Under the pieces are notes generated by a model. It was not told the DNA's origin. It saw only the letters and a program-made list of their open reading frames with translations, and made no database searches. A stretch of 9,163 bases of DNA from Bryobacteraceae bacterium (GTDB taxonomy: Bacteria > Acidobacteriota > Terriglobia > Bryobacterales > Bryobacteraceae): NCBI GenBank assembly GCA_030039005.1, contig JASHQT010000211.1:1-9163 (forward strand). Direction: 5' to 3'. Positions 1 through 6,251 of the stretch are shown piece after piece. Numbering within the stretch: the stretch's first letter is position 1; each line of letters begins with the position of its first letter. The translations under genes and the position numbers were made by a program.

Positions 1-149
1 AGCGCACTCGTTTCAGTGGTAACAATTTGGGCTTTGCCATGGATTTTGTCCGGCGCGGCGGCTTGCTTCTTGGGCGGCGCGTTGGAGCAGCCCCCCAATG
101 CAGCGAAGCTGAACAGCAAGAGATTCGCTACGTACCGGTTGCGGGTCAT
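1..149 (-). CDS. Putative lipoprotein, N-terminal fragment (cut by window edge)
   Basis: This reading frame runs from an ATG at 149-147 off the left edge of the window, so only about 49 residues are visible. The N-terminus is a clear lipoprotein signal peptide: basic start (MTRNR), hydrophobic core (LLLFSFAALGG) and a lipobox ending LGG-C with Cys21 as the predicted lipidated residue, followed by a Lys/Ala/Pro-rich linker. The residue after Cys is Ser, which favours transport to the outer membrane if the E. coli sorting rule holds here. A purine-rich Shine-Dalgarno (AGGAAAG, minus strand of 159-165) lies 9 nt upstream. It begins 47 bp after the stop of the sugar dehydrogenase-like gene on the same strand, so the two are probably co-transcribed. 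The mature part is too short to assign a family. The lipoprotein call is well supported; the function is unknown. Confidence 0.72.
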   Translation of the reverse strand, partial: MTRNRYVANLLLFSFAALGGCSNAPPKKQAAAPDKIHGKAQIVTTETSA

Positions 150-196
150 CGTTGGTCGCTTTCCTGATTGCCGATGTTTATCATTTGACCGGACCT

Positions 197-1411
197 CTAC
201 TGGTCCGCCGGCTCGATTCGCAGCACCGTACCATCAGCGATTTTGCTTTGAATCGAAGCCTCAGTGGCTACGTACAGATCACCGTCGGGACCCTGAATCA
301 CATCGCGAATACGCTGTTCAAGCGGAATCAGCAGTCCCTCCCGTTGCTCGGCTTGCGAGCGCTGGTGAAAAGCGACACGAATCAACTGCTTAGTCGTCAA
401 TGCCCCGACGAACATGTTGTTTTTCCACTTCGGGAACTTGTCCCCGGTGTAGAAGATGATGCTGGACGGACTGATGGAAGGCACCCAAAACATCCGCGCA
501 TTATCCATGCCAGGCCTAGCCCAGGGCTGATCGGAAACCAGCGTGCCTGTATAGTTGCGGCCGGCCGACACCAAAGGCCAGCCGTAATTGTGGCCCGGAA
601 ACAAAATGTTCACTTCATCCCCGCCCATAGGACCGATTTCCGCCTGCCACAACTCTCCTGTCTCCGGATTCACCGCCAGGCCATAACCGTTGCGGTGCCC
701 ATAAGTGAAGATTTCCGGCTTGGCTCCTGCCCGCCCCACAAAGGGGTTGTCGGGCGGTACCGTACCGTCATCGCGCAGCCGCAGCGTCTTTCCAGCGTCG
801 TTATCAAGACTTTGCGCCTTCATCCGCAGGCTGTTATCCTCCGAGCCGTTGCAGCAGATGCGATCGCGATCGCCGACGGTGACATAAAGGAAACCGTCCG
901 GGCTGAAATAGATCCTGCCCGCTAGATTGCCCCCCGTCTCCCAGGCGTCCGCTACGAAAATTTCCTGAACGTCGGTTAGTTTCGCGCCGCTCAGCCGCCC
1001 GCGTGCGACGGCGAGCGTGAAACTCTCTCCATTGCGCTTGGGGTACGAAACATACACCATCTGATTCTGTGCAAACTTCGGATGGACGGCCACGAAATGC
1101 AGCGAGTCCGCACTTTCACCGGCGGGAGTGGGTGAAGTCCACACAGGTTCCGGCAGGAGGGCGCCATCCCGAATCATGCGCAAGCGGCCATCGCGCTCGG
1201 TCACGAGTATCGTATGGTCGTCGGCGAATGCCAGGCTCCAGGGGTGAAAGAGGCCCGTGGCCACCGGCACGACCCGGATTTTTCCTTCCCTTGTATTGAG
1301 AACTACTGGGCCGGTGATGTCGGGCGACTGCTGCGCCAAGCCTCCAAAGGGAAGAAGAAAAAGAGCTAGAAGCGAACCAGTCAGGAATCGAGATAGTCGA
1401 CGCACGCTCAT
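197..1411 (-). CDS. Secreted PQQ-dependent sugar dehydrogenase-like beta-propeller (GSDH family)
   Basis: This 404-residue protein matches the soluble glucose/sorbosone dehydrogenase family (s-GDH, aldose sugar dehydrogenase YliI/Asd), six-bladed propellers that oxidise aldoses in the periplasm using PQQ. A signal peptide spans about residues 1-26 (basic start, Leu-rich core, GLAQ). Family landmarks in order: HPWSLAF (56-62), VAVHP-F (107-113), AGRIYFSPDG (164-173), AQSLDNDAGKTLR (199-211), YGHRN (237-241), EIGPMGGDEVN (258-268), NYGWP (275-279) and RIRDVIQGPDGDLYVAT (367-383). Arg240-Asn241 and Arg367/Arg369 correspond to PQQ-contacting residues of s-GDH. The catalytic-base His (s-GDH His144) appears to be Asn162, and a vicinal Cys pair (186-187) sits in the following loop, so activity is uncertain. 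There is no obvious Shine-Dalgarno before the ATG. The gene lies 161 bp downstream of the secreted 263-aa protein and 47 bp upstream of the lipoprotein gene. Fold and family are confident; substrate and activity are not. Confidence 0.88.
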   Translation of the reverse strand: MSVRRLSRFLTGSLLALFLLPFGGLAQQSPDITGPVVLNTREGKIRVVPVATGLFHPWSLAFADDHTILVTERDGRLRMIRDGALLPEPVWTSPTPAGESADSLHFVAVHPKFAQNQMVYVSYPKRNGESFTLAVARGRLSGAKLTDVQEIFVADAWETGGNLAGRIYFSPDGFLYVTVGDRDRICCNGSEDNSLRMKAQSLDNDAGKTLRLRDDGTVPPDNPFVGRAGAKPEIFTYGHRNGYGLAVNPETGELWQAEIGPMGGDEVNILFPGHNYGWPLVSAGRNYTGTLVSDQPWARPGMDNARMFWVPSISPSSIIFYTGDKFPKWKNNMFVGALTTKQLIRVAFHQRSQAEQREGLLIPLEQRIRDVIQGPDGDLYVATEASIQSKIADGTVLRIEPADQ

Positions 1412-1419
1412 TTCTACAG

Positions 1420-1448
1420 ACGTTATCGGGAACCAGATTCATTGTCAA
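1420..1448 (-). promoter_or_regulatory. Candidate sigma-70 promoter for the sugar dehydrogenase-like gene
   Basis: Read on the minus strand, a perfect -35 hexamer TTGACA (1448-1443) is followed after 17 bp by TAACGT (1425-1420), a poor -10 (3 of 6 consensus); GATAAC with a 15-bp spacer is an alternative. Transcription would start only a few bases before the ATG at 1411, which fits the absence of a Shine-Dalgarno and suggests a leaderless or near-leaderless message. This is inference from spacing only. The rest of the 161-bp gap (1412-1572) shows only a weak 4-bp hairpin and no terminator. Confidence 0.4.
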
Positions 1449-1572
1449 CCATCTGCTCCTGTTAGGGCTTCCTGTCCAGGCACATGGCTCACGCCGGCTA
1501 AGCTCGGGGCTGTGGCGATGGCGAAGGAGTTTATCTCCGTGGACAACTAGGCTGCGACCAAGCGGCGCGAGA

Positions 1573-2364
1573 CTACTTGCCCACCAGATGCTTCAAGTCC
1601 TTATTATTCTCTTGGCAGATGTATTCGAGCGGTTCCAGCTTTGGATAGAAGCGGATGTTCCAGCTTGCCGTCCAAGGCTTCGAGTAAGCGCCAGGATCGT
1701 CGATCGTAGCCTGATAATGCAGGATCAGTTCGTTGACCCGCGTGAAGCGCTCGATCACGTGAAGCTGTTCGGTGTGCGCGTGACCGGCTGCGTCTAACCA
1801 GCTCCGATCATTGAAGCCGGTTACATCCACTTCCAGGGTGTCGTTGTCCCAGTGGCCGATACCTTCGCCCAAATATGTTGGATTTAGCTTCTCGGCTGGC
1901 GTGTGTTTGCGGCCGTCCATATACACAACGCGCCACATGTGCGCCCCGCCCTCGAACACAAACAAGATCCGGTCGGAAAGCTGATAGATCTGGAACGGAA
2001 ACGATGTCGCGTACATGCGCGGGATGCCGGGTGGCAAGCAGAAGCCCTCGGGATCATCTTTGGTGAAGTTGGCGTTGACCCGTTCGTAGAACGCCTTGGT
2101 CCATGGAAGGAAGGGAACCTCGATCTTGCGTTCGGGCTGCGCTGTACCCGCGAAGCCGCCTCCAGTGCCTGAAATGTCCCCAACTCCAGGTGCAATCCAG
2201 GATCCCTTCGCATTCCCCAGGTCGGGATGTCCATCGTCCAGGCGGGGCGCCGGAGGGATGTTCTTTTGAGCCAGCGCGGCGGCTACCTGCGCACCATCGA
2301 AATCCTGGGCTGCCGCCGGAGGAATGGCTGCCAGTGCCGCTGCGAAAATGACCTCTCTCGTCAT
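1573..2364 (-). CDS. Secreted protein of unknown function, acidobacterial paralogous family
   Basis: The predicted protein has 263 residues. It starts with a signal peptide (MTREV, then an Ala-rich core ending AAAQ at about residue 20) and has no other membrane segment, so it should be periplasmic or exported. Recognisable conserved blocks are CLPPGIPRMY (109-118), FEGGAHMWRVVYMDGRKH (137-154), GIGHWDNDTLEVDVTGFNDR (168-187), TEQLHVIERF (198-207) and a C-terminal region with Cys250. I recall this block pattern from large sets of hypothetical secreted proteins in Acidobacteriota and other soil bacteria, but know no function. Cys109 and Cys250 could form a disulfide. The reading frame stays open upstream to 2553, but the ATG at 2364 is chosen because it begins the signal peptide and leaves the divergent gene's Shine-Dalgarno free; a GGGAAG lies just upstream, rather close to the ATG. 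No enzyme motif is visible. Confidence 0.82.
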   Translation of the reverse strand: MTREVIFAAALAAIPPAAAQDFDGAQVAAALAQKNIPPAPRLDDGHPDLGNAKGSWIAPGVGDISGTGGGFAGTAQPERKIEVPFLPWTKAFYERVNANFTKDDPEGFCLPPGIPRMYATSFPFQIYQLSDRILFVFEGGAHMWRVVYMDGRKHTPAEKLNPTYLGEGIGHWDNDTLEVDVTGFNDRSWLDAAGHAHTEQLHVIERFTRVNELILHYQATIDDPGAYSKPWTASWNIRFYPKLEPLEYICQENNKDLKHLVGK

Positions 2365-2391
2365 TGCTTCCCGCCCTGACTGGGGAAAAAG

Positions 2392-2397
2392 TATATA
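2392..2397 (-). promoter_or_regulatory. Candidate extended -10 for the secreted 263-aa protein
   Basis: On the minus strand the bases TGGTATATA give an extended -10 element (TG-n-TATATA), an AT-rich island in an otherwise GC-rich gap, about 28 bp upstream of the ATG at 2364. I see no good -35. The leader would be about 20 nt long. Confidence 0.35.
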
Positions 2398-2430
2398 CCA
2401 TCCGCCAGCCGGTGGCGACGGCCCTAGAGC

Positions 2431-2454
2431 GACATCTGAGGTGTCTTGCCTCAG
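2431..2454. promoter_or_regulatory. Operator-like nested inverted repeats between divergent genes
   Basis: Bases 2431-2445 form a 15-bp palindrome GACAtCTgAGgTGTC in which six of seven base pairs match around a central G. Overlapping it, CTGAGG (2436-2441) pairs perfectly with CCTCAG (2449-2454) across a 7-nt loop. The site lies near the middle of the 174-bp gap between the divergent genes starting at 2364 and 2539, upstream of the predicted -35 of the latter, as expected of a dimeric regulator's binding site. No regulator gene is adjacent. Role inferred only. Confidence 0.35.
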
Positions 2455-2482
2455 CGCGGGTTCCACCAAGCGTTCCGCGAGG

Positions 2483-2509
2483 TTGTGAGCCCCGTGATCC
2501 TGATATAGT
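2483..2509 (+). promoter_or_regulatory. Candidate promoter of the MBL-fold hydrolase gene
   Basis: TTGTGA (2483-2488) and TATAGT (2504-2509) are separated by 15 bp. The -10 is preceded by TGA, giving an extended -10 (TG-n-TATAGT) that can compensate for the short spacer. Transcription would start near 2516, leaving a leader of about 23 nt that contains the Shine-Dalgarno AGGAG (2528-2532), 6 nt before the ATG at 2539. Confidence 0.5.
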
Positions 2510-2538
2510 ACGGCAAGTTCTCCCGACAGGAGTCCACC

Positions 2539-3405
2539 ATGTCGAACCATCACATACCACGGCGATTCCTAGTGGCGCTCTTCGCGACGCTGGCCCTTGC
2601 TCCCGCCGCAAAGCCTCAACAACCGAAAGCGAAACCTCCCAAGGCGCTCCGCTTATACGTGTTCGACGGCGGCACCTTGAATATTCCGGACACATCGCCC
2701 TACCAATTGAAAAAGGAGGACGTCGCCACAACATTCATGTCGGTGGCCTCGTTCCTTGTAGTTCATCCCAAGGGCACGCTGATCTGGGATACCGGCGCTG
2801 TGCCCGATAGCGCGTTCAAGCCGGATGGCGGGCCAGGTACAATGCGCTACGCAACCGCCACGAAGACGTTACAGTCCCAGTTGGCCGAAGTGGGTTATTC
2901 TCCCGCTGATATCACTTATTTGGCGCTTTCGCATTTTCATTGGGACCACGTGGGCAACGCGAACCTTTTTGCCGGCTCGACTTGGCTGGTGACGAAGGCA
3001 GAACGAGACATTATGTTCTCCGATCCTCCTTCGCCACGCACGGAGCCGCAGAACTACAGCGCGCTCAGAAATGCCAAGACGGTGTTCCTCAGCGGAAGCA
3101 AATACGACGTTTTCGGAGATGGCACCGTCGTGATCATGGCCGCCCCGGGCCATTCTCCAGGGCATCAGGTTTTGTTTCTCAAGCTGGCGAAGACGGGGCC
3201 GGTGATGTTGAGTGGCGATCTTTACCACTATCCCGAGGAACGCAAGCTCCATCTGATTCCCACCACCGAGTTCAACGCGCAACAGACCATAGAATCACGC
3301 GCGACGGTGGAAGCGTTTCTCAAGAAGACCGGTGCGCAGCTCTGGATACAACACGATTTCAATGCCAATGCCAAGCTACGCAAGGCGCCGGGCTTCTACG
3401 AGTAG
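2539..3405 (+). CDS. Secreted metallo-beta-lactamase-fold hydrolase (lactonase-like)
   Basis: This 288-residue protein starts with a signal peptide (basic RR, core FLVALFATLALAPA, about residues 8-23) and continues as a complete metallo-beta-lactamase domain. The binuclear zinc site is intact: H132-F-H134-W-D136-H137 (the HxHxDH motif), H205 in APGHSPGH, bridging D227 in LSGDLYH and H272 in WIQHD. The arrangement and the HVGNANLF segment after the motif resemble the N-acyl homoserine lactonase (AiiA) branch, where such enzymes open lactone rings. The AiiA catalytic Tyr, three residues after the bridging Asp, is His230 here, with Tyr at 229 and 231, so a lactone substrate is a guess. A good Shine-Dalgarno (AGGAG) sits 6 nt upstream. 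The gene is divergent from the secreted 263-aa gene and appears to be monocistronic, with a hairpin right after the stop. Fold certain, substrate unknown. Confidence 0.88.
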   Translation: MSNHHIPRRFLVALFATLALAPAAKPQQPKAKPPKALRLYVFDGGTLNIPDTSPYQLKKEDVATTFMSVASFLVVHPKGTLIWDTGAVPDSAFKPDGGPGTMRYATATKTLQSQLAEVGYSPADITYLALSHFHWDHVGNANLFAGSTWLVTKAERDIMFSDPPSPRTEPQNYSALRNAKTVFLSGSKYDVFGDGTVVIMAAPGHSPGHQVLFLKLAKTGPVMLSGDLYHYPEERKLHLIPTTEFNAQQTIESRATVEAFLKKTGAQLWIQHDFNANAKLRKAPGFYE

Positions 3406-3420
3406 GCGGGACGATCCCGC
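3406..3420 (+). terminator. Stem-loop just after the MBL-fold gene
   Basis: GCGGGA (3406-3411) pairs perfectly with TCCCGC (3415-3420) around a 3-nt loop, starting at the first base after the TAG stop. There is no following T-run, so it is not a classical intrinsic terminator; it may stabilise the mRNA end. The remainder of the gap to 3701 shows no gene, only a weak promoter candidate. Confidence 0.3.
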
Positions 3421-3571
3421 GCAAATCATCGTCTAGGACCGTTCTCACGCCGTCTCCAAGAGTGGCGACGCCGCACACGCGCCCAGAGGGCATCCGGCGC
3501 GTGCGCTACACAACATTCGTGAGCCTTACAGGCGGACTAAGGTGCGACAAGTCAGCGGCGCCCCCGCTGCG

Positions 3572-3600
3572 TTGAATCCGCAGCCCATCATCTCGAGAAT
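3572..3600 (+). promoter_or_regulatory. Weak candidate promoter for the WXXGXW-repeat gene
   Basis: TTGAAT (3572-3577) and GAGAAT (3595-3600) are exactly 17 bp apart, each with four matches to the sigma-70 hexamers. The leader would be about 95 nt. Nothing better is visible in the gap between 3421 and 3701, but chance occurrence is quite possible. Confidence 0.25.
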
Positions 3601-3701
3601 TTTCCTCTCCGCCGTTAGTAGATCCGCCTCTGCTTCCCGCTGTTCAGGGTGAGGGTAAAGAAATGGTCCTGATCAGGGCCGGAACAGCAGATGGAGGAGA
3701 T

Positions 3702-4394
3702 ATGAATTGTAATAAACTTCGCGGTTTGATTTTCGCGGCCGTAGTGACCACTACGGCACCGGCGTTTGGCGGTGTGGCAGTATCCATCACGGTGGCGCCC
3801 CCGCCGCTTCGCGTGTATGCGCAGCCGCCATGTCCCGGCGACGACTACATTTGGACCCCGGGACACTGGGCCTACGGGCCCACGGGCTACTACTGGGTAT
3901 CGGGCGCCTGGGTGCTGGCGCCACATCCGGGTTATCTTTTCACTCCTGGCTATTGGAGCTCTGTCAACGGCGTATATGTATGGCATGACGGGCACTGGGG
4001 GCTTCACATCGGTTACTACGGCGGCGTGAACTATGGATTCGGCTACACAGGCGAGGGCTTCCATGGCGGGTACTGGCGCGATGGGCACTTCTTTTACAAC
4101 CGCGCCGTAGCCAACGTGGACCAAAGAAGGATTCACCACCTGTATCGCGAGGAGCGGCGCGATGCGGAGCGTCGAAACGACGAACGCCTGCGCCACGATG
4201 AGAGGCGCGACGCGGAGCGGCGCGCGGAACGTCGAAACGACGAGCGGCGCGACGCACATGCCGAGCACGCTCGCGAACACAAAGAGCACGCCGCGCGCGA
4301 GCATACAGAGAAGGGCGCGTCCCATTCCAAGACCCATTCGGGCGGCGGCCATACCGCCAGCAGCCATTCGGGGGGCGGCCATCGCCGGGGTTGA
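3702..4394 (+). CDS. Secreted WXXGXW-repeat protein with charged, His-rich C-terminal tail
   Basis: The protein has 230 residues. A signal peptide (about residues 1-23, core LIFAAVVTTTAPAFGG) is followed by a Pro-rich stretch and by aromatic repeats of the WXXGXW type: YIWTPGHW (49-56), YYWVSGAW (63-70), LFTPGYW (79-85), YVWHDGHW (92-99) and GGYWRDGHF (122-130). From about 141 the composition switches to Arg/Glu/Asp-rich repeats (ERRDAERRNDER at 151-162 and again, expanded, at 167-185), then to a His/Ala/Glu section and a His/Ser/Gly end (HSGGGH twice). YXWXPGXW proteins are common exported proteins of unknown role in proteobacteria and acidobacteria; envelope or metal-binding functions are possible given the His content. 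The start at 3702 is chosen over the in-frame ATG at 3663 because it has a strong Shine-Dalgarno (GGAGGAG, 3693-3699) and begins the signal peptide. It ends just before the bidirectional terminator. Confidence 0.87.
   Translation: MNCNKLRGLIFAAVVTTTAPAFGGVAVSITVAPPPLRVYAQPPCPGDDYIWTPGHWAYGPTGYYWVSGAWVLAPHPGYLFTPGYWSSVNGVYVWHDGHWGLHIGYYGGVNYGFGYTGEGFHGGYWRDGHFFYNRAVANVDQRRIHHLYREERRDAERRNDERLRHDERRDAERRAERRNDERRDAHAEHAREHKEHAAREHTEKGASHSKTHSGGGHTASSHSGGGHRRG
4152..4256 (+). repeat. Degenerate in-gene repeat encoding ERRDAERRNDER units
   Basis: Two related units, 4152-4187 and 4200-4256, encode Arg/Asp/Glu heptad-like repeats in the tail of the WXXGXW protein. The 13 bases GTCGAAACGACGA occur at 4171-4183 and again exactly 60 bp later at 4231-4243. 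The second unit carries an extra insertion (Ala-Glu-Arg-Arg). The pattern suggests internal duplication by slippage or unequal crossing-over, and a probably helical, highly charged segment. Confidence 0.7.
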
Positions 4395-4420
4395 GAGGCG
4401 GGCGCTGGAAGCGGCCCCGA

Positions 4421-4466
4421 CAAAAAATGCTCGGCCAGGGAGCGCATCCCCGCCGAGCATTTTTTG
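4421..4466. terminator. Bidirectional intrinsic terminator
   Basis: CAAAAAATGCTCGGC (4421-4435) and GCCGAGCATTTTTTG (4452-4466) are perfect 15-bp reverse complements around a 16-nt loop, which itself can form a 4-bp stem (GGGA 4438-4441 with TCCC 4447-4450). The GC-rich core is flanked by A6 on one side and T6 on the other, so each strand sees a hairpin followed by a U-tract. It lies between the convergent ends of the WXXGXW gene (stop 4394) and the kinase gene (stop 4486) and should end transcription from both sides. Confidence 0.92.
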
Positions 4467-4485
4467 CGTTTAGGCACGCTCCTAG

Positions 4486-6249
4486 CTAAGGCTTGTCCTG
4501 CCGCTGCCTGAGAGCCAGGGCGTGTTTCAGATCGGCGTCAGCGGCCTCGGTCTGTTGCAGCTTCCTTTCCGCGACCGCTCGATTTTCCCAGGCTGGGGCG
4601 AAGTTGGGGTCGAGCTCAATCGCTTTAGTAAAGCACTCGATCGCGTGCTTGTAACCGCCCTTCTTTAAACGAATGGTTCCACGGTCGTACCAGGCACGCG
4701 GATTACTTGGATCCAGCGCCAGGGACTTATCGAAGTCAGCGGCGGCGGCATCGGCGAGACCGAGGCGCATTTTGCAGAAACCTCGATCATGGAAGGCCAA
4801 GGCGCTAGATGGCTTATACCGGATGGCCTCCGAATAGTCGTTCACGGCTTGGTTCATTTGATCGAGTTGCCGATAGCCGGTCGCGCGGCCGAAGTAAGAG
4901 GCGTAGTCCGGTTTGGTCGCAATGGCTTTGGTGAAGTATTGTACGGCCCCCGCGTAGTCCGATTGCTTCAGCAAAGCTTCGGCGCGAAGTTCCGGATCGT
5001 CTTCGGACGGCGGACTTGTCACAGGAACGCCCCTAGAGTGCGTGGGGGCCACCGTCGCCTTTATGGTGGAGTCCGGACTGCGATGGAACAGAAGCAAACC
5101 GCCGGCGAGAGCCAGGGCTAGAGCGCCAAAGATCGCTGCCACCACCAGTTTCCGCCGGTTCCCGCGAATTGGCCCACTGGCAGCACCAGGGTCCCAAGCT
5201 CTTCCAAGTTCCGCGGCAAACTCACCGCATGTGGGATAACGCGCCTCACCATTCTTGGCAAGAGCCTTGCGCAAAACCAGGTCCACTGCCGGATTCAGGC
5301 CCGGGTTGAAAGAGGTTGCCGCAGGCGGATCCTGATAGAGAGCCATCGCAGCCAAGGCTGGAATAGAATCACCTTCAAACGGCTGGCGTCCAGTTAGCAG
5401 CAGGTACGCAACGGTTGCCAACGCGTACTGGTCCGCTTTCCCGGTCACCGTCCGGCCGTGCCACTGCTCGGGCGCCATAAACGCAGGCGAACCCCTCGGT
5501 GCTAGCGTTTGTGTGAGCCCCGAGAACTGCGTCACCCTAGCGATGCCGAAATCGGCAATCTTCACCACGCCGTCGTCCTGCAGCATGATGTTGGCGGGCT
5601 TGATGTCGCGATGGACCACGCCGCGGCTGTGTGCGTAGTCGAGCGCGGCAGCGCATTCCTGCACGATTTGCAATACCTCAACACTGGAAGGGAGAGCTGG
5701 ATTTCCACGCATCACCGAATCGAGGGTACGGCCCTGCACAAATTCCATCACGATATAAGAGGCGTCGTCATCCTGGCAAAAATCATGAATGGTGACGATG
5801 TTCGGGTGTGTGAGCCGGCCCGCTGCTTGCGACTCGCGTACCATGAGAGCGCGTAGCTCGGAACTGTTCCCAGCCTCCTTATCGAGCAGGATGGTCTTAA
5901 TGGCAACTACACGGCCGATGGCCGGATCCTTGGCCCGGTAGACCACACCCATGCCGCCCGCGCCGATTTTCTCAATCAGCTCGTAGCGCCCCAGCTTTTG
6001 AGGAACGCCTGCCGGCACGGGCAACGTTGTCCGGTCCGCGGCGTTGCCGGCGGCGGCTTGCGCGGCCACCTCTCCCACTACCGCACGCAGATAACCGTCA
6101 GCATCCGCGGCCAACGCCAGCAACGACTCCACTTCTTTGCGCAGCGCGGCATCTTCCACGCAGTCGAGAAACGCGGCGCGCTCGCCCTCCTTCATCTCCA
6201 GAGCGGCGTGGTACAGTTGTTCCACTTTGCGCCAAAGCTCTGGGTCCAT
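4486..6249 (-). CDS. Membrane Ser/Thr protein kinase with C-terminal TPR domain
   Basis: This is a 587-residue Hanks-type (PknB-like) kinase. An acidobacteria-typical helical N-terminus (1-60) precedes the catalytic domain (about 88-350), whose residues all look active: Gly loop GAGGMG (96-101), Lys118 in VAIK, Glu139 of helix C, HRDIKPAN with Asp215, DFG (233-235) and APE (259-261). A basic stretch (RGNRRK) leads into one membrane helix (about 367-389). Five TPR units follow (about 419-450, 451-483, 484-517, 518-551, 552-582). The topology implied is cytoplasmic kinase, periplasmic TPR sensor or scaffold. The ATG lies 2 bp after the sigma factor stop, with GGAG inside the end of that gene as ribosome site, so the two are co-transcribed and probably act together. 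The operon ends at the bidirectional terminator. Its input signal is unknown. Confidence 0.95.
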   Translation of the reverse strand: MDPELWRKVEQLYHAALEMKEGERAAFLDCVEDAALRKEVESLLALAADADGYLRAVVGEVAAQAAAGNAADRTTLPVPAGVPQKLGRYELIEKIGAGGMGVVYRAKDPAIGRVVAIKTILLDKEAGNSSELRALMVRESQAAGRLTHPNIVTIHDFCQDDDASYIVMEFVQGRTLDSVMRGNPALPSSVEVLQIVQECAAALDYAHSRGVVHRDIKPANIMLQDDGVVKIADFGIARVTQFSGLTQTLAPRGSPAFMAPEQWHGRTVTGKADQYALATVAYLLLTGRQPFEGDSIPALAAMALYQDPPAATSFNPGLNPAVDLVLRKALAKNGEARYPTCGEFAAELGRAWDPGAASGPIRGNRRKLVVAAIFGALALALAGGLLLFHRSPDSTIKATVAPTHSRGVPVTSPPSEDDPELRAEALLKQSDYAGAVQYFTKAIATKPDYASYFGRATGYRQLDQMNQAVNDYSEAIRYKPSSALAFHDRGFCKMRLGLADAAAADFDKSLALDPSNPRAWYDRGTIRLKKGGYKHAIECFTKAIELDPNFAPAWENRAVAERKLQQTEAADADLKHALALRQRQDKP

Positions 6250-6251
6250 CG

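Noticed and set aside
152..925. Plus-strand open frame of 257 codons opposite the sugar dehydrogenase-like gene
   Set aside because: Antisense shadow of a well-supported GSDH-family gene; no domain, no convincing ribosome site.
1507..1544. Short inverted repeat GGAG/CTCC between the 263-aa gene and the sugar dehydrogenase-like gene as a terminator
   Set aside because: The arms are only 4 bp with no T-run; easily due to chance.
2365..2553. Upstream extension of the 263-aa secreted protein to a Met at 2553
   Set aside because: The extension would bury the signal peptide, cover the divergent gene's start and ribosome site, and has no domain-like sequence.
2054..2734. Minus-strand open frame of 226 codons overlapping the intergenic region
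   Set aside because: It overlaps the 263-aa gene in another frame and the start of the MBL-fold gene, and shows no family features.
3663..3701. Earlier ATG at 3663 for the WXXGXW protein
   Set aside because: It adds 13 non-hydrophobic residues before a proper signal peptide, whereas the ATG at 3702 has a strong GGAGGAG.
3615..4460. Minus-strand open frame of 281 codons across the WXXGXW gene
   Set aside because: It runs through the terminator and mirrors the repetitive high-GC coding strand; the plus-strand gene has a signal peptide, Shine-Dalgarno and known repeats.
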